Below are positions 15,964 through 23,428 of a DNA stretch of 30,689 bases, piece after piece. Source of the stretch: JACDBD01 sp050743385 (GTDB lineage: Bacteria; Actinomycetota; Acidimicrobiia; IMCC26256; JACDBD01); the NCBI GenBank assembly GCA_050743385.1, contig JBOGFJ010000080.1, forward strand, positions 1-30,689, in the 5' to 3' direction. The notes beneath the pieces were generated by a model that saw only the letters and a program-made list of their open reading frames with translations, searched no databases and was not told where the DNA came from. Position numbers and translations under genes: made by a program. Position 1 is the first letter of the stretch; each line of letters starts with the position of its first letter.

Positions 15964-16953
15964 CTACTCGCGGTCGCGGCGCCAGTAGGCGCCCGTCCAG
16001 TCGACGGGCAGGATCTCCTCGGTGATGCCGTGGGCGGCGCGGTAGTCGTCGACCGCGCCGCGACACGCGGTCAGCGCGCCGTAGTCGTCGATGATGCAGT
16101 AGCCACCCACAGAGAGCTTGGGATAGAGCGCCTCGAGCGCGTCGATGGTCGACTCATAGAGATCACCGTCGAGACGCATCACCGCGAGCCGGTCGACGGG
16201 CGCGCTCGGGAGCGTGTCCTTGAACCACCCGGGCACGAACTCGACCCGGTCGTCGAGCAGCCCGTACCGGGCGAAGTTGGCGCGCACCTGTTCGACTCCG
16301 ACCGCCAGCTGGGCGTGGCCCGTGTAGTCGACGCCCCGGTCGGCCGGGAACGCGTCGGCGTCGGGCTTGGGCAGGCCGTGGAACGAATCGGCTACCCAAA
16401 CGCGGCGCTCGTCGTCGTCGTGCGCGGCCAGCACGGCCCGCATCAGGATGGCGGTACCGCCACGCCACACGCCCGCCTCGAGCAGGTCGCCGGGGACACC
16501 CTGGCGCAGCGCGTCGACGACGCACGCCTCGACGTTGTCGAGGCGTCGAAGGCCCACCATGGTCTCGGCGTGCTCGGGCCAGTCGAGCCCGAACTCGCGC
16601 TCGACACCGGCAAGCTCGCGGCTCCAGCCGCGCAGCCGCCGGCGTCGACCGCCGGCAGCGGTACCAATTCGGGAACGGGTCGCGTGGTTGTCGGGGATGA
16701 TGACGAAGCCGCGACGCGCGAGGAGCCGGGCGAGCATTCGTGATCCGGCCAGGCCCGGCACGCGCCGCACCGCGTGCGCGTCGACCGACGGCATGGCGGG
16801 CACGACGATGAAACCGCGCGTCTGCAGCCAACGCATCATCTCGGCCGTCGCGCGCCGACGGTGACCGCGCGCGCTCTCTTCCCCCACGAACCACGCGCGG
16901 GTGAGGCACTGCTTCAGGAGCTCGAGGTACGCGTCCCGGGTGTCGACCTGCAC
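15964..16953 (-). CDS. TylF/MycF-type O-methyltransferase with N-terminal extension
   Basis: SAM-dependent methyltransferase of 329 aa. The catalytic part (about 120-329) matches the macrocin-O-methyltransferase family: LLEAGVWRGGTAI (157-169), WVADSFHGLP (186-195), ARYGLLDDRVEFVPGWF, MRLDGDLYEST with metal-ligand candidates, and CIIDDYG. These enzymes O-methylate sugars in antibiotics and surface glycans with Mg2+. The first 115 residues are extra and contain an imperfect duplication, RWLQTRGFIVVPA (41-53) and RLLARRGFVIIPD (76-88), with a basic stretch GGRRRRLRGW after it. The start is GTG at 16953; no strong box or ribosome site decides it. It converges on the deacylase gene with a 6-bp gap and diverges from a GT-C gene, so methylation of the locus product is plausible. 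Confidence 0.85.
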   Translation of the reverse strand: MQVDTRDAYLELLKQCLTRAWFVGEESARGHRRRATAEMMRWLQTRGFIVVPAMPSVDAHAVRRVPGLAGSRMLARLLARRGFVIIPDNHATRSRIGTAAGGRRRRLRGWSRELAGVEREFGLDWPEHAETMVGLRRLDNVEACVVDALRQGVPGDLLEAGVWRGGTAILMRAVLAAHDDDERRVWVADSFHGLPKPDADAFPADRGVDYTGHAQLAVGVEQVRANFARYGLLDDRVEFVPGWFKDTLPSAPVDRLAVMRLDGDLYESTIDALEALYPKLSVGGYCIIDDYGALTACRGAVDDYRAAHGITEEILPVDWTGAYWRRDRE

Positions 16954-16979
16954 GAGGCCATCTTCGCAGGCGCGCCCAT

Positions 16980-16985
16980 TAGCGT
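16980..16985 (+). promoter_or_regulatory. -10 box TAGCGT, leaderless start of 700-aa GT-C gene
   Basis: TAGCGT ends 8 nt before the GTG at 16994, identical in hexamer and spacing to the box before the gene at 2672. It lies in the 40-bp gap shared with the divergent methyltransferase. Confidence 0.57.
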
Positions 16986-16993
16986 GGCCATCC

Positions 16994-19096
16994 GTGAATC
17001 TCGACCCCGAGACGACCGGGCGCGGTCGCTACTACCGGGCGTGTGCAATCGGCGGGCTCGTCGCCGCGCTCGCGTTCACGTGGATGCTCGCCGCCGGCCG
17101 CCTCGACCTCCTCCGCGCCGGAGAGCTGAGTCACCTCTACGACTCGCAGGCCCACAGCCTGCTCGAGGGTCGATGGGACATCCCCCGCGACGAGCTCGGG
17201 ATCGAGGCCTGGATCGTCGACGGCAAGGCCTACACGTACTTCGGGCCCGTGCCTGCCCTTCTGAGGATGCCGGTGGCGGTCTTCACCGACCAGTTCGACG
17301 GCCGTCTGACCCAGCTTTCGATGCTGGCGGCGTTCACGGTGCTCATGGTGTTCACGACGCGCCTCGGGTGGCGTGTTCGCACTCTCGTGCGCGGCGGCGC
17401 GCCCGTCGGGAACTTCGAGACCTGGACGGCAGGGGCGTTCACGTTCGTGCTCGGAGCGGGATCGGTGGTGCTGTTCCTCGCCAGCCGGCCGATCGTGTAC
17501 CACGAGGCCGAGCTGTGGGGCGCGGCCCTCGCGATCGCGGCGTACGACTTCCTCCTCGCGTTCATCCTCGAACCCGACCGGAAGCCACTCGCGTGGGCCG
17601 GTCTCTTCGCCGGCCTCGCGTTCCTCACCCGCGGCTCGGTCGGCGCCGGCCCCGTGGCGGCACTCGCGCTCCTGCTCCTGGTGCGGCTCCTCGTCGCGGC
17701 CCACCGGCGCATCGGGCGGGACGCGCTGCTCGCGCCCCTGCGCTGGCTCGGTGTCGGCGACGAGGAGCGGAACCGGGGCTATCTCCTTCCGCTTGCGCTC
17801 GCGGTCGCGATCCCGGCGGCGCTCTACATGTACGTGAACTACGCCCGCTTCGAACATCCGTGGTCGCTGCCGATCAGTCAGCACGTGACCGTGCTCGAGG
17901 CCGCCGACCAGACGCGCATCGAGGCACTCGCAGCAAACGGCGGTAGCCAGTTCGGTCTGAAGTTCATCCCGACGAACGTCCTGGCGATGCTGCGTCCGGA
18001 TGGGATCGGCTTCGACGGGCTCTTTCCCTGGCTCACCTTCCCGCCACCAGCCGACATCATCGGCGGGGTCAAGTTCGACACCATCGACTGGTCGGGGAGC
18101 ATTCCGGCCACCATGCCCGTGCTGTTCGTACTCGCGGTCGCCGGTGCCGTTGCGGTGTTCCGGCGTTCGGGAAACGAATCGGGACCCTCGCTCGCGGCTT
18201 TGCGCGTACCGGTCATCGGCGCGTTCGCCGGCGGGTTCGTCACGCTCACCATTTACTTCATCGCCCATCGCTACATGTCCGACTTCCTCCCGCTTCTCGT
18301 GCTCCTCGCGTTGGCCGGACTGCATGTCCTCGTTCGCGGCCTCGTCGCCGCCGAAGGTCGCAACTTGCTCGTGCGGTCGACCACCGTCGGCCTCGCGGCA
18401 CTCGCGGTGCTGTCCCTCTGTGCCAACTTCGCGCTCGCGCTCCAGTACCAGCGCGTGTTCAACGAGTTCCTCTCGCCGTCGGAACGAGCCGCGTTCATCG
18501 GTTTCCAGAACGAGATCGATGACCTCGTGCCGGGCGGCTCGCGGTTCGACCTCGGCCGGGGGCCCGTGCTCCCGCGTCCCGACCAGGGGCTCGCCGACAC
18601 CCTCTTCGTGGTCGGCGATTGCGACGGTCTCTACTGGTCGAACGGCGAGACGTGGTTCGGCGTCGAGCGCACCACCGTGACCGGCGAGTACCCGCTCCGG
18701 GTCACGTTCCCCGACCGTCGCGCGGGTGCACGCGAGGCCCTGCTCACGGTCGGAACCGGTAACGAGGTCGACCGCGTGGTCGTCGAGTACCGCGACGACG
18801 ACCGGGTCGTGTTCGGGCTCGTCTCGGCGTTCGACGGGCGCACCTTCCGCGGCGATCCCGTCGAGGTCGAACCCGGTCGCTCGTACCTCCTCGACGTCGT
18901 CGTCGATTCGCAGGTCGGCCGGTTCGAAGTCGATCTCGACGGTGAGCCGCTCGACGGCTTCACCATCCCGATCAGCCCGGGACCGGTCGCCATCGCCGGT
19001 ACGGGCTCGGCCACCGACGACACCGACTTCAGCGGCACCGTCGAGCGCGTCCCGGCACGGCCGACCCTGTGCCGCGACTTGGCGTCGGCGCGCTGA
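16994..19096 (+). CDS. Large GT-C-like membrane protein with C-terminal beta-rich extracytoplasmic domain
   Basis: Protein of 700 aa. Helix 17-35 is followed by a first loop with LSHLYDSQAHSLLEG (D50 the likely catalytic acid) and a strip GKAYTYFGPVPALLRMP near 77-93. About ten further helices follow, including LAFLTRGSVG, and a motif AHRYMSDFLPLL before the last pair of helices. This layout fits GT-C glycosyltransferases. From about 490 the chain is soluble; from about 560 it looks like a beta-sandwich (GEYPLRVTFPDR, DRVVVEYRDDDRVVFGL, VDSQVGRFEVDLDGEPL), reminiscent of LamG/concanavalin-like folds, and it ends with a Cys. The start is GTG 16994 by the TAGCGT box; an open frame further upstream lies antisense to the methyltransferase. 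Activity and sugar unknown. Confidence 0.75.
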   Translation: MNLDPETTGRGRYYRACAIGGLVAALAFTWMLAAGRLDLLRAGELSHLYDSQAHSLLEGRWDIPRDELGIEAWIVDGKAYTYFGPVPALLRMPVAVFTDQFDGRLTQLSMLAAFTVLMVFTTRLGWRVRTLVRGGAPVGNFETWTAGAFTFVLGAGSVVLFLASRPIVYHEAELWGAALAIAAYDFLLAFILEPDRKPLAWAGLFAGLAFLTRGSVGAGPVAALALLLLVRLLVAAHRRIGRDALLAPLRWLGVGDEERNRGYLLPLALAVAIPAALYMYVNYARFEHPWSLPISQHVTVLEAADQTRIEALAANGGSQFGLKFIPTNVLAMLRPDGIGFDGLFPWLTFPPPADIIGGVKFDTIDWSGSIPATMPVLFVLAVAGAVAVFRRSGNESGPSLAALRVPVIGAFAGGFVTLTIYFIAHRYMSDFLPLLVLLALAGLHVLVRGLVAAEGRNLLVRSTTVGLAALAVLSLCANFALALQYQRVFNEFLSPSERAAFIGFQNEIDDLVPGGSRFDLGRGPVLPRPDQGLADTLFVVGDCDGLYWSNGETWFGVERTTVTGEYPLRVTFPDRRAGAREALLTVGTGNEVDRVVVEYRDDDRVVFGLVSAFDGRTFRGDPVEVEPGRSYLLDVVVDSQVGRFEVDLDGEPLDGFTIPISPGPVAIAGTGSATDDTDFSGTVERVPARPTLCRDLASAR

Positions 19097-19116
19097 GAGC
19101 CGCACGGGTCGATTCG

Positions 19117-19122
19117 TATACT
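19117..19122 (+). promoter_or_regulatory. -10 box TATACT, leaderless start of 636-aa GT-C gene
   Basis: TATACT is the best match to the -10 consensus in the window and ends 8 nt before the GTG at 19131. It lies in the 34-bp gap after the previous gene. Confidence 0.6.
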
Positions 19123-19130
19123 CGGCCGTC

Positions 19131-21041
19131 GTGAACCCCACGCGCGCGCCCGGCGTCTCGCGCCCCGAGCCGTCCTCGACCGGCACCGACGCCCCGGGTA
19201 CCGAGGCTCCCGACGGCGCCCAGAGCCGTTCCGGCGGCGTGCGAGCACGAGCGCTGCGGTCACCGTCGCTGCTGGTGAGCATCGGACTGCTCGCAGCCTT
19301 GGCGCTCCCACTCGTGATCGCGCTGGTCACGTTGCACGCGCCCCACGAGTACCCGACGCTCGACATGGCCATGACCGAGATCCGGGTGCGCGCTGTCGGC
19401 ACCGGCGACTCCCCCCTCGTCGGGCTGCCCGGTCGCATCGGCGGCTTCGGACGCCAGGGCAGCCATCCCGGTCCGCTGAGCTTCTGGTCGCTCGCGCCCG
19501 CCTATCGGATCTTCGGCGCCAGCGCATGGTCGCTCCACGTCGCCGCGGTGTTCGTGCAGGCGGCGGCGATGGGCGCCGCCCTGTGGATCGCGCACCGTCG
19601 CGGCGGCATCCGGCTGGTCGTGGGGGTGGCGGCCGCGTTGGCCGTGCTGACCCGCGCGTACGGCGCCGGCACGCTCACCGAGGCATGGAACCCGCACCTG
19701 CCGCTGCTGATGTGGGTCGTGCTGCTGCTGGCGGTCTGGTCGGTGCTCTCCGACGACCTCGCGATGCTCCCGGTCGCGGCGTTCGCGGGGTCGTTCTGCG
19801 CCCAGACGCATATCCCCTACCTCGGCCTCGGCGCGGGGATGGTGGCGTTCGCGTTCGCGGCCGGGTTCGTGCTCGCGTACGCCCGCCGGGCGCGGGATCC
19901 GGAGGCGATGGGTCGGTTCCGGCGATGGGCGCTCATCGGCGTCGGGGTCGGCGCGCTGGCCTGGCTGTTGCCCGTCATCGACCAGATCACCGCGTCGCGC
20001 GGGAACGTCACGATCATCTGGGAGCACTTCGGCGATCCGCCCGAAGACCCCGTCGGCCTGCGTCGGGGTATCGAGCTCATCCTGATCCACCTGAACCCGT
20101 GGAAGCTCGTGACCGACCAGGTCGTCACCGACTCACCCCAGACCACGACGACGGGATCGTGGGTTCCGGGATTGCTCTTCCTCGGCGCGTGGGGGGCGAC
20201 GGTGGTGGCGGCGTGGCGAGCACGGTTGCGCGCGCTCGTGCGTCTCGACCTCGTGCTGGGCGTCGCGCTCCTCCTCGCGGTCATCTCCGCCAGCCGGATC
20301 TTCGGCTTCGTCTGGTACTACCTGCTGCTGTGGGCGTGGGGGATCACCGCGCTCATGCTGCTCACCGTCGTCTGGGCAGCGGCGGTCGTCGTGGGTCGGC
20401 ACCTCGACGACCGCCGGCGCGAGCACGCCGCCGCCGCCGGAATCGTCGCGATCGGCGCGGCCACGCTCGTGATGGTCGCGCTGTTCGCAGTCGACGCCGC
20501 CGACACCGAGCTGGCGGTGCCGCGCCTGTCGGAGACCCTCGGCGAGGTCAGCGCGCCGACCGCCGCCGCGCTCGACGCTGACGGCCGCTACCTCGTCACC
20601 TGGGACGACCCGGTCGCGATCGGCGCGCAGGGCTGGGGACTGCTCAACGAGCTCGACCGGCGCGGCTTCGACGTCGGCGTTCCCGAGAACAACTGGCCCG
20701 CGGCAACGCCCGACCAGCGGATCACGGCCGGCGACGCCACCGACGAGGTGCATCTCGTCATCGGGCCGGGCATCGGCGAATGGGCCGCGCGCCCCGGGGT
20801 CGAGCGGGTGGCCTACGTCGAGCCTCGTACGCGGGCGGAACGGGCCGAGTACGAACGGCTCCGAGAGCAGGTGATCGACGACCTCGAGGTGTCGGCGCCC
20901 GACCTCGTCGACAACGTCGACGCCAACCTCCTCACCGCCGCCGCCGATGCACGCATCTCCGAGCGCACCCAGGAGCTGGTTGTGCGCATGATCAACCTCG
21001 GGCTGCCCACCGCCGTGTTCGTCGGACCGCCGGCCGACTAG
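19131..21041 (+). CDS. Large GT-C-like integral membrane protein, probable glycosyltransferase
   Basis: Protein of 636 aa. The first 40 residues are rich in Pro, Ser, Thr and Gly and probably disordered in the cytoplasm. Helix 46-68 leads to a first loop with HEYPTLDMAM (D78 a candidate catalytic acid) and GSHPGPLSFW (110-119), where GT39-like proteins carry their PPL motif. TEAWNPHLPLLMWV and CAQTHIPYLGLG follow, then several helices. From about 460 the chain is soluble and ends in a helical region of charged residues. It is probably a transferase acting on polyprenyl-phosphate sugars outside the membrane, but it fits no named family well. Its stop abuts the stop of the convergent GT2-methyltransferase fusion without a gap. 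The start is GTG after TATACT; earlier in-frame starts lie within the preceding gene. Confidence 0.72.
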   Translation: MNPTRAPGVSRPEPSSTGTDAPGTEAPDGAQSRSGGVRARALRSPSLLVSIGLLAALALPLVIALVTLHAPHEYPTLDMAMTEIRVRAVGTGDSPLVGLPGRIGGFGRQGSHPGPLSFWSLAPAYRIFGASAWSLHVAAVFVQAAAMGAALWIAHRRGGIRLVVGVAAALAVLTRAYGAGTLTEAWNPHLPLLMWVVLLLAVWSVLSDDLAMLPVAAFAGSFCAQTHIPYLGLGAGMVAFAFAAGFVLAYARRARDPEAMGRFRRWALIGVGVGALAWLLPVIDQITASRGNVTIIWEHFGDPPEDPVGLRRGIELILIHLNPWKLVTDQVVTDSPQTTTTGSWVPGLLFLGAWGATVVAAWRARLRALVRLDLVLGVALLLAVISASRIFGFVWYYLLLWAWGITALMLLTVVWAAAVVVGRHLDDRRREHAAAAGIVAIGAATLVMVALFAVDAADTELAVPRLSETLGEVSAPTAAALDADGRYLVTWDDPVAIGAQGWGLLNELDRRGFDVGVPENNWPAATPDQRITAGDATDEVHLVIGPGIGEWAARPGVERVAYVEPRTRAERAEYERLREQVIDDLEVSAPDLVDNVDANLLTAAADARISERTQELVVRMINLGLPTAVFVGPPAD

Positions 21042-22478
21042 TCAGGCGGGTGCGGGCTCGAGCTCGTAGAGGAACTGGTAGGCGAACAGCGTCGGCGCCA
21101 GCATCACGCCCACGCGGTCGATCCGGCTGACGACGCGGGCGGAGCCCCCACCCGTCACGTCGGTTGCCGCCCCGCGGTCGGCGACCTCGAGCGGGAGGCC
21201 GACCGCCTCCCGACGGCGCGGCGAGAGCCCAACCGTGCTCGTCAGATGCTCGAAGCTGCGGCGGGTGAAGAATCGGATGTGGTCGCGGTCGAGGATCCCC
21301 CGACGGTCGTAGTCGAACCGACCGAGCGCCACCCGCGTGCGCGGATACCAGTGGCCGAAGTTCGGGACACTGGTGACGATCGACCCCCCGGGCGCCAGCC
21401 GGTCGCGGGCGTCGGTGAGCAGCTGCTCCGGCCGCCGGACGTGCTCGAGCACGTCGGCGGCGAGCACGACGTCGTAGCCGCGACCGACCTCGTCGGGGAT
21501 GCCGTCGTCGAGATCGGCGGACACGAAGCGGTGCAACCGGTCGAGCACGCCGTCGTGCTCGTCGCGATCGACCCCGGTCACCTCGTGGCCGTGCACGCGG
21601 AGCTGCTCGGCCAGCGCGCCGTCGGAGCAGCCGAGATCGAGGATGCGGCTGCGGGGCCGGGCGCTCAACCAGGCCAGGAGCCGACCGTGCGAGGTGTCGT
21701 CGCGCTCCTTGGCCTCGTACGCGTTGCTGGCGAAGGCGGTCTCGCCGCTGCCGAAGCCCATCTTGTGGAGCCGGTAGCGGGTCGTGTGCTTCACGATGTC
21801 GCGGGCGTACTGGATGCCGTCGACGTAGCAGATCTCGTCGCCGTAGTACGTCGGGATCGGTACCTCCTCGATGCGCTTCCCCGCCTCATGGAGCTGCACG
21901 ATGATCTGGGTGTCGAACGCGAACCCGTTGTCGTTCTGCTCCAGGGGAATGTCGTGCAGCGCGGCGAGGCTGTACGCGCGGTAGCCGCTGTGCCACTCAC
22001 TGAGGTCCATGCCGACGACGGCGTTCTCGAACCGGGTGAGGATCTTGTTGCCCACGTACTTGTAGAGCGGCATGCCCCCTCGGCGGGCGGCGCCCGTGTC
22101 GATCATCCGGGAGCCGAAGACGGCGTCGCACTTGTCGAGCTCGAGCGGCTCGATGATGTCGGGGAGGATCTCCGGGGCGTACTGCCCGTCGCCGTGCAGG
22201 AGCACCACGATGTCGAGGTCGTGCTCCATCGCCCATCGGTAGGCAGCCTTCTGGTTGCCGCCGTAGCCGAGGTTCTTCGGCTGGCGGATGACGGTGAGGG
22301 GCAGATCGGTCGTCTGCTGATACCCGAGTCCGACGAGATAGGTCGCGTCGGTGCTGGCGTCGTCGGTGACGAGCACCCGGTCGATGCGCCCGACGAAGTC
22401 GCGCGGGATGCGATCGAGCACCTGCGCCAGGGTGGAGGCAGCGTTGTAGGCGACGATCAGGATCCCGATCCGCTTCAT
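21042..22478 (-). CDS. Bifunctional glycosyltransferase family 2 / class I SAM methyltransferase
   Basis: Fusion protein of 478 aa. The N-terminal GT2 domain (about 1-240) has GILIVAYNAASTL, TDDASTD (38-44), RQPKNLGYGGNQKAAY near 65-80, the metal site HGDGQYAP (95-102) and SEWHSGYRAYS near 160-170. The C-terminal methyltransferase (about 265-478) has motif I ILDLGCSDG (279-287), VTGVDRDE, VVLAADVLEHV, LAPGGSIVTSVPN and a typical FFTRRSFEHL. The GT2 half resembles enzymes that extend lipid-linked glycans or load polyprenyl phosphate. The methyl group may cap the sugar just added. The ATG at 22478 is preceded by TAGCCT with a 9-nt gap. Domain calls are firm; substrates are unknown. Confidence 0.9.
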   Translation of the reverse strand: MKRIGILIVAYNAASTLAQVLDRIPRDFVGRIDRVLVTDDASTDATYLVGLGYQQTTDLPLTVIRQPKNLGYGGNQKAAYRWAMEHDLDIVVLLHGDGQYAPEILPDIIEPLELDKCDAVFGSRMIDTGAARRGGMPLYKYVGNKILTRFENAVVGMDLSEWHSGYRAYSLAALHDIPLEQNDNGFAFDTQIIVQLHEAGKRIEEVPIPTYYGDEICYVDGIQYARDIVKHTTRYRLHKMGFGSGETAFASNAYEAKERDDTSHGRLLAWLSARPRSRILDLGCSDGALAEQLRVHGHEVTGVDRDEHDGVLDRLHRFVSADLDDGIPDEVGRGYDVVLAADVLEHVRRPEQLLTDARDRLAPGGSIVTSVPNFGHWYPRTRVALGRFDYDRRGILDRDHIRFFTRRSFEHLTSTVGLSPRRREAVGLPLEVADRGAATDVTGGGSARVVSRIDRVGVMLAPTLFAYQFLYELEPAPA

Positions 22479-22487
22479 GGGCCGACA

Positions 22488-22493
22488 AGGCTA
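22488..22493 (-). promoter_or_regulatory. -10 box TAGCCT, leaderless start of GT2-methyltransferase fusion
   Basis: On the minus strand TAGCCT ends 9 nt before the ATG at 22478. It lies in a 47-bp spacer shared with the plus-strand box at 22514-22519. Confidence 0.52.
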
Positions 22494-22513
22494 CTGCGGG
22501 CCGGTCCGGCGTT

Positions 22514-22519
22514 TAGGCT
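22514..22519 (+). promoter_or_regulatory. -10 box TAGGCT, leaderless start of methyltransferase-desaturase pair
   Basis: TAGGCT ends 6 nt before the GTG at 22526. The same hexamer and 6-nt spacing occur before the genes at 2614 (minus) and 28473. Confidence 0.6.
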
Positions 22520-22525
22520 TGGCGG

Positions 22526-23428
22526 GTGTCCGGCACCGTCCCGTGTCCGCTGTGCGGTGACGACGCCAGACTCCGCTACTCGGGCTGCGAAGACCTCGAG
22601 TACTTCCTGGAGGCGTCGTACGACTTCTACCGCTGCGGGGGCTGCGGGCTCCTCTTCCTGCACCCGCTCCCGACGCGAGAAGAGCTTCCCCGGCTGTACC
22701 CGAGCACGTACCACAACTTCGAGCCGCCCTCGAACCCCGTGTCGCGCTGGCTCCTCGACCGTTATTACGAGCACCAGTGCACGATCTGCCGGCGCCACCT
22801 CGCCCGCGACGGCACCCTGCTGGAGGTCGGGTGCGCCGCCGGCGACGTGCTCGAGCGGATGCAGGGGCACGGCTACCACGACGTTCAGGGGATCGAGCTC
22901 TCGCTCGAGGCCTGCCAGCAGGCCTGGCAGCGGGGCCTGAAGGTGTTTCACGGCACGCTCGACGAGTTCGAGACCGATCAACGGTTCGACCTGATCTTCA
23001 TGAGCCACGTCATCGAGCACGTCATCGAGCCCGTGGCCACGGTCGCCAAGCTGGCATCGCTGCTGAAGCCGGGAGGGGTGCTCTACCTCGAGACCCCGAA
23101 CGTCGGCTCGCTCGATGCACGCCTCTGGAAGCAGGGCTGGGGCCTCATCCATTACCCGCGCCACCTCCACCTCTTCGACCGCTCGACGCTGCGCCGGCTC
23201 GTCGAGCGCGGTGGCCTCACGCTCGAGGACGTCGCGTGGGAGACCAACAGCTGCGGTTGGGCGCTGAGCGTGCAGTCGACCCTGCGGCGGCGCGGCATCG
23301 ACCGCTCACGCCGCGCCCGTTCGCCGTACTATCCGCTCCTGCTCCTCCTCTTCCTGCCGCTGAACCTCCTCGACCGGTGGTTCGGCGGGACCGCGTTCAT
23401 GTCGGCCATCGCCCGGAAGGCGGGGTGA
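22526..23428 (+). CDS. Class I SAM-dependent methyltransferase with N-terminal Cys-pair motif
   Basis: Protein of 300 aa. Two CxxC pairs at the N-terminus (C7/C10 in CPLCGD and C37/C40 in RCGGCG) form a zinc-ribbon-like head common in methyltransferases of surface-polysaccharide loci. The Rossmann domain starts LLEVGCAAGD (98-107), followed by GIELSLEAC, LIFMSHVIEHV, LLKPGGVLYLETPN and PRHLHLFDRSTLRRL. Near the C-terminus a hydrophobic run, YYPLLLLLFLPLNLL, may hold the enzyme at the membrane. It likely methylates a sugar or lipid-linked intermediate. The TGA stop overlaps the GTG start of the desaturase gene, so the two are probably co-translated. Confidence 0.87.
   Translation: MSGTVPCPLCGDDARLRYSGCEDLEYFLEASYDFYRCGGCGLLFLHPLPTREELPRLYPSTYHNFEPPSNPVSRWLLDRYYEHQCTICRRHLARDGTLLEVGCAAGDVLERMQGHGYHDVQGIELSLEACQQAWQRGLKVFHGTLDEFETDQRFDLIFMSHVIEHVIEPVATVAKLASLLKPGGVLYLETPNVGSLDARLWKQGWGLIHYPRHLHLFDRSTLRRLVERGGLTLEDVAWETNSCGWALSVQSTLRRRGIDRSRRARSPYYPLLLLLFLPLNLLDRWFGGTAFMSAIARKAG

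Noticed and set aside
18726..19130. Extended start of the 636-aa GT-C gene inside the previous gene
   Set aside because: The extra 135 residues are Ser/Arg/Thr-rich shadow sequence, and a TATACT box stands 8 nt before the GTG at 19131.
16979..19438. An 819-codon minus-strand open frame antisense to the 700-aa GT-C gene
   Set aside because: It is rich in Glu, Arg, Asp and His with no hydrophobic core or motif, a mirror of a membrane protein on the other strand.
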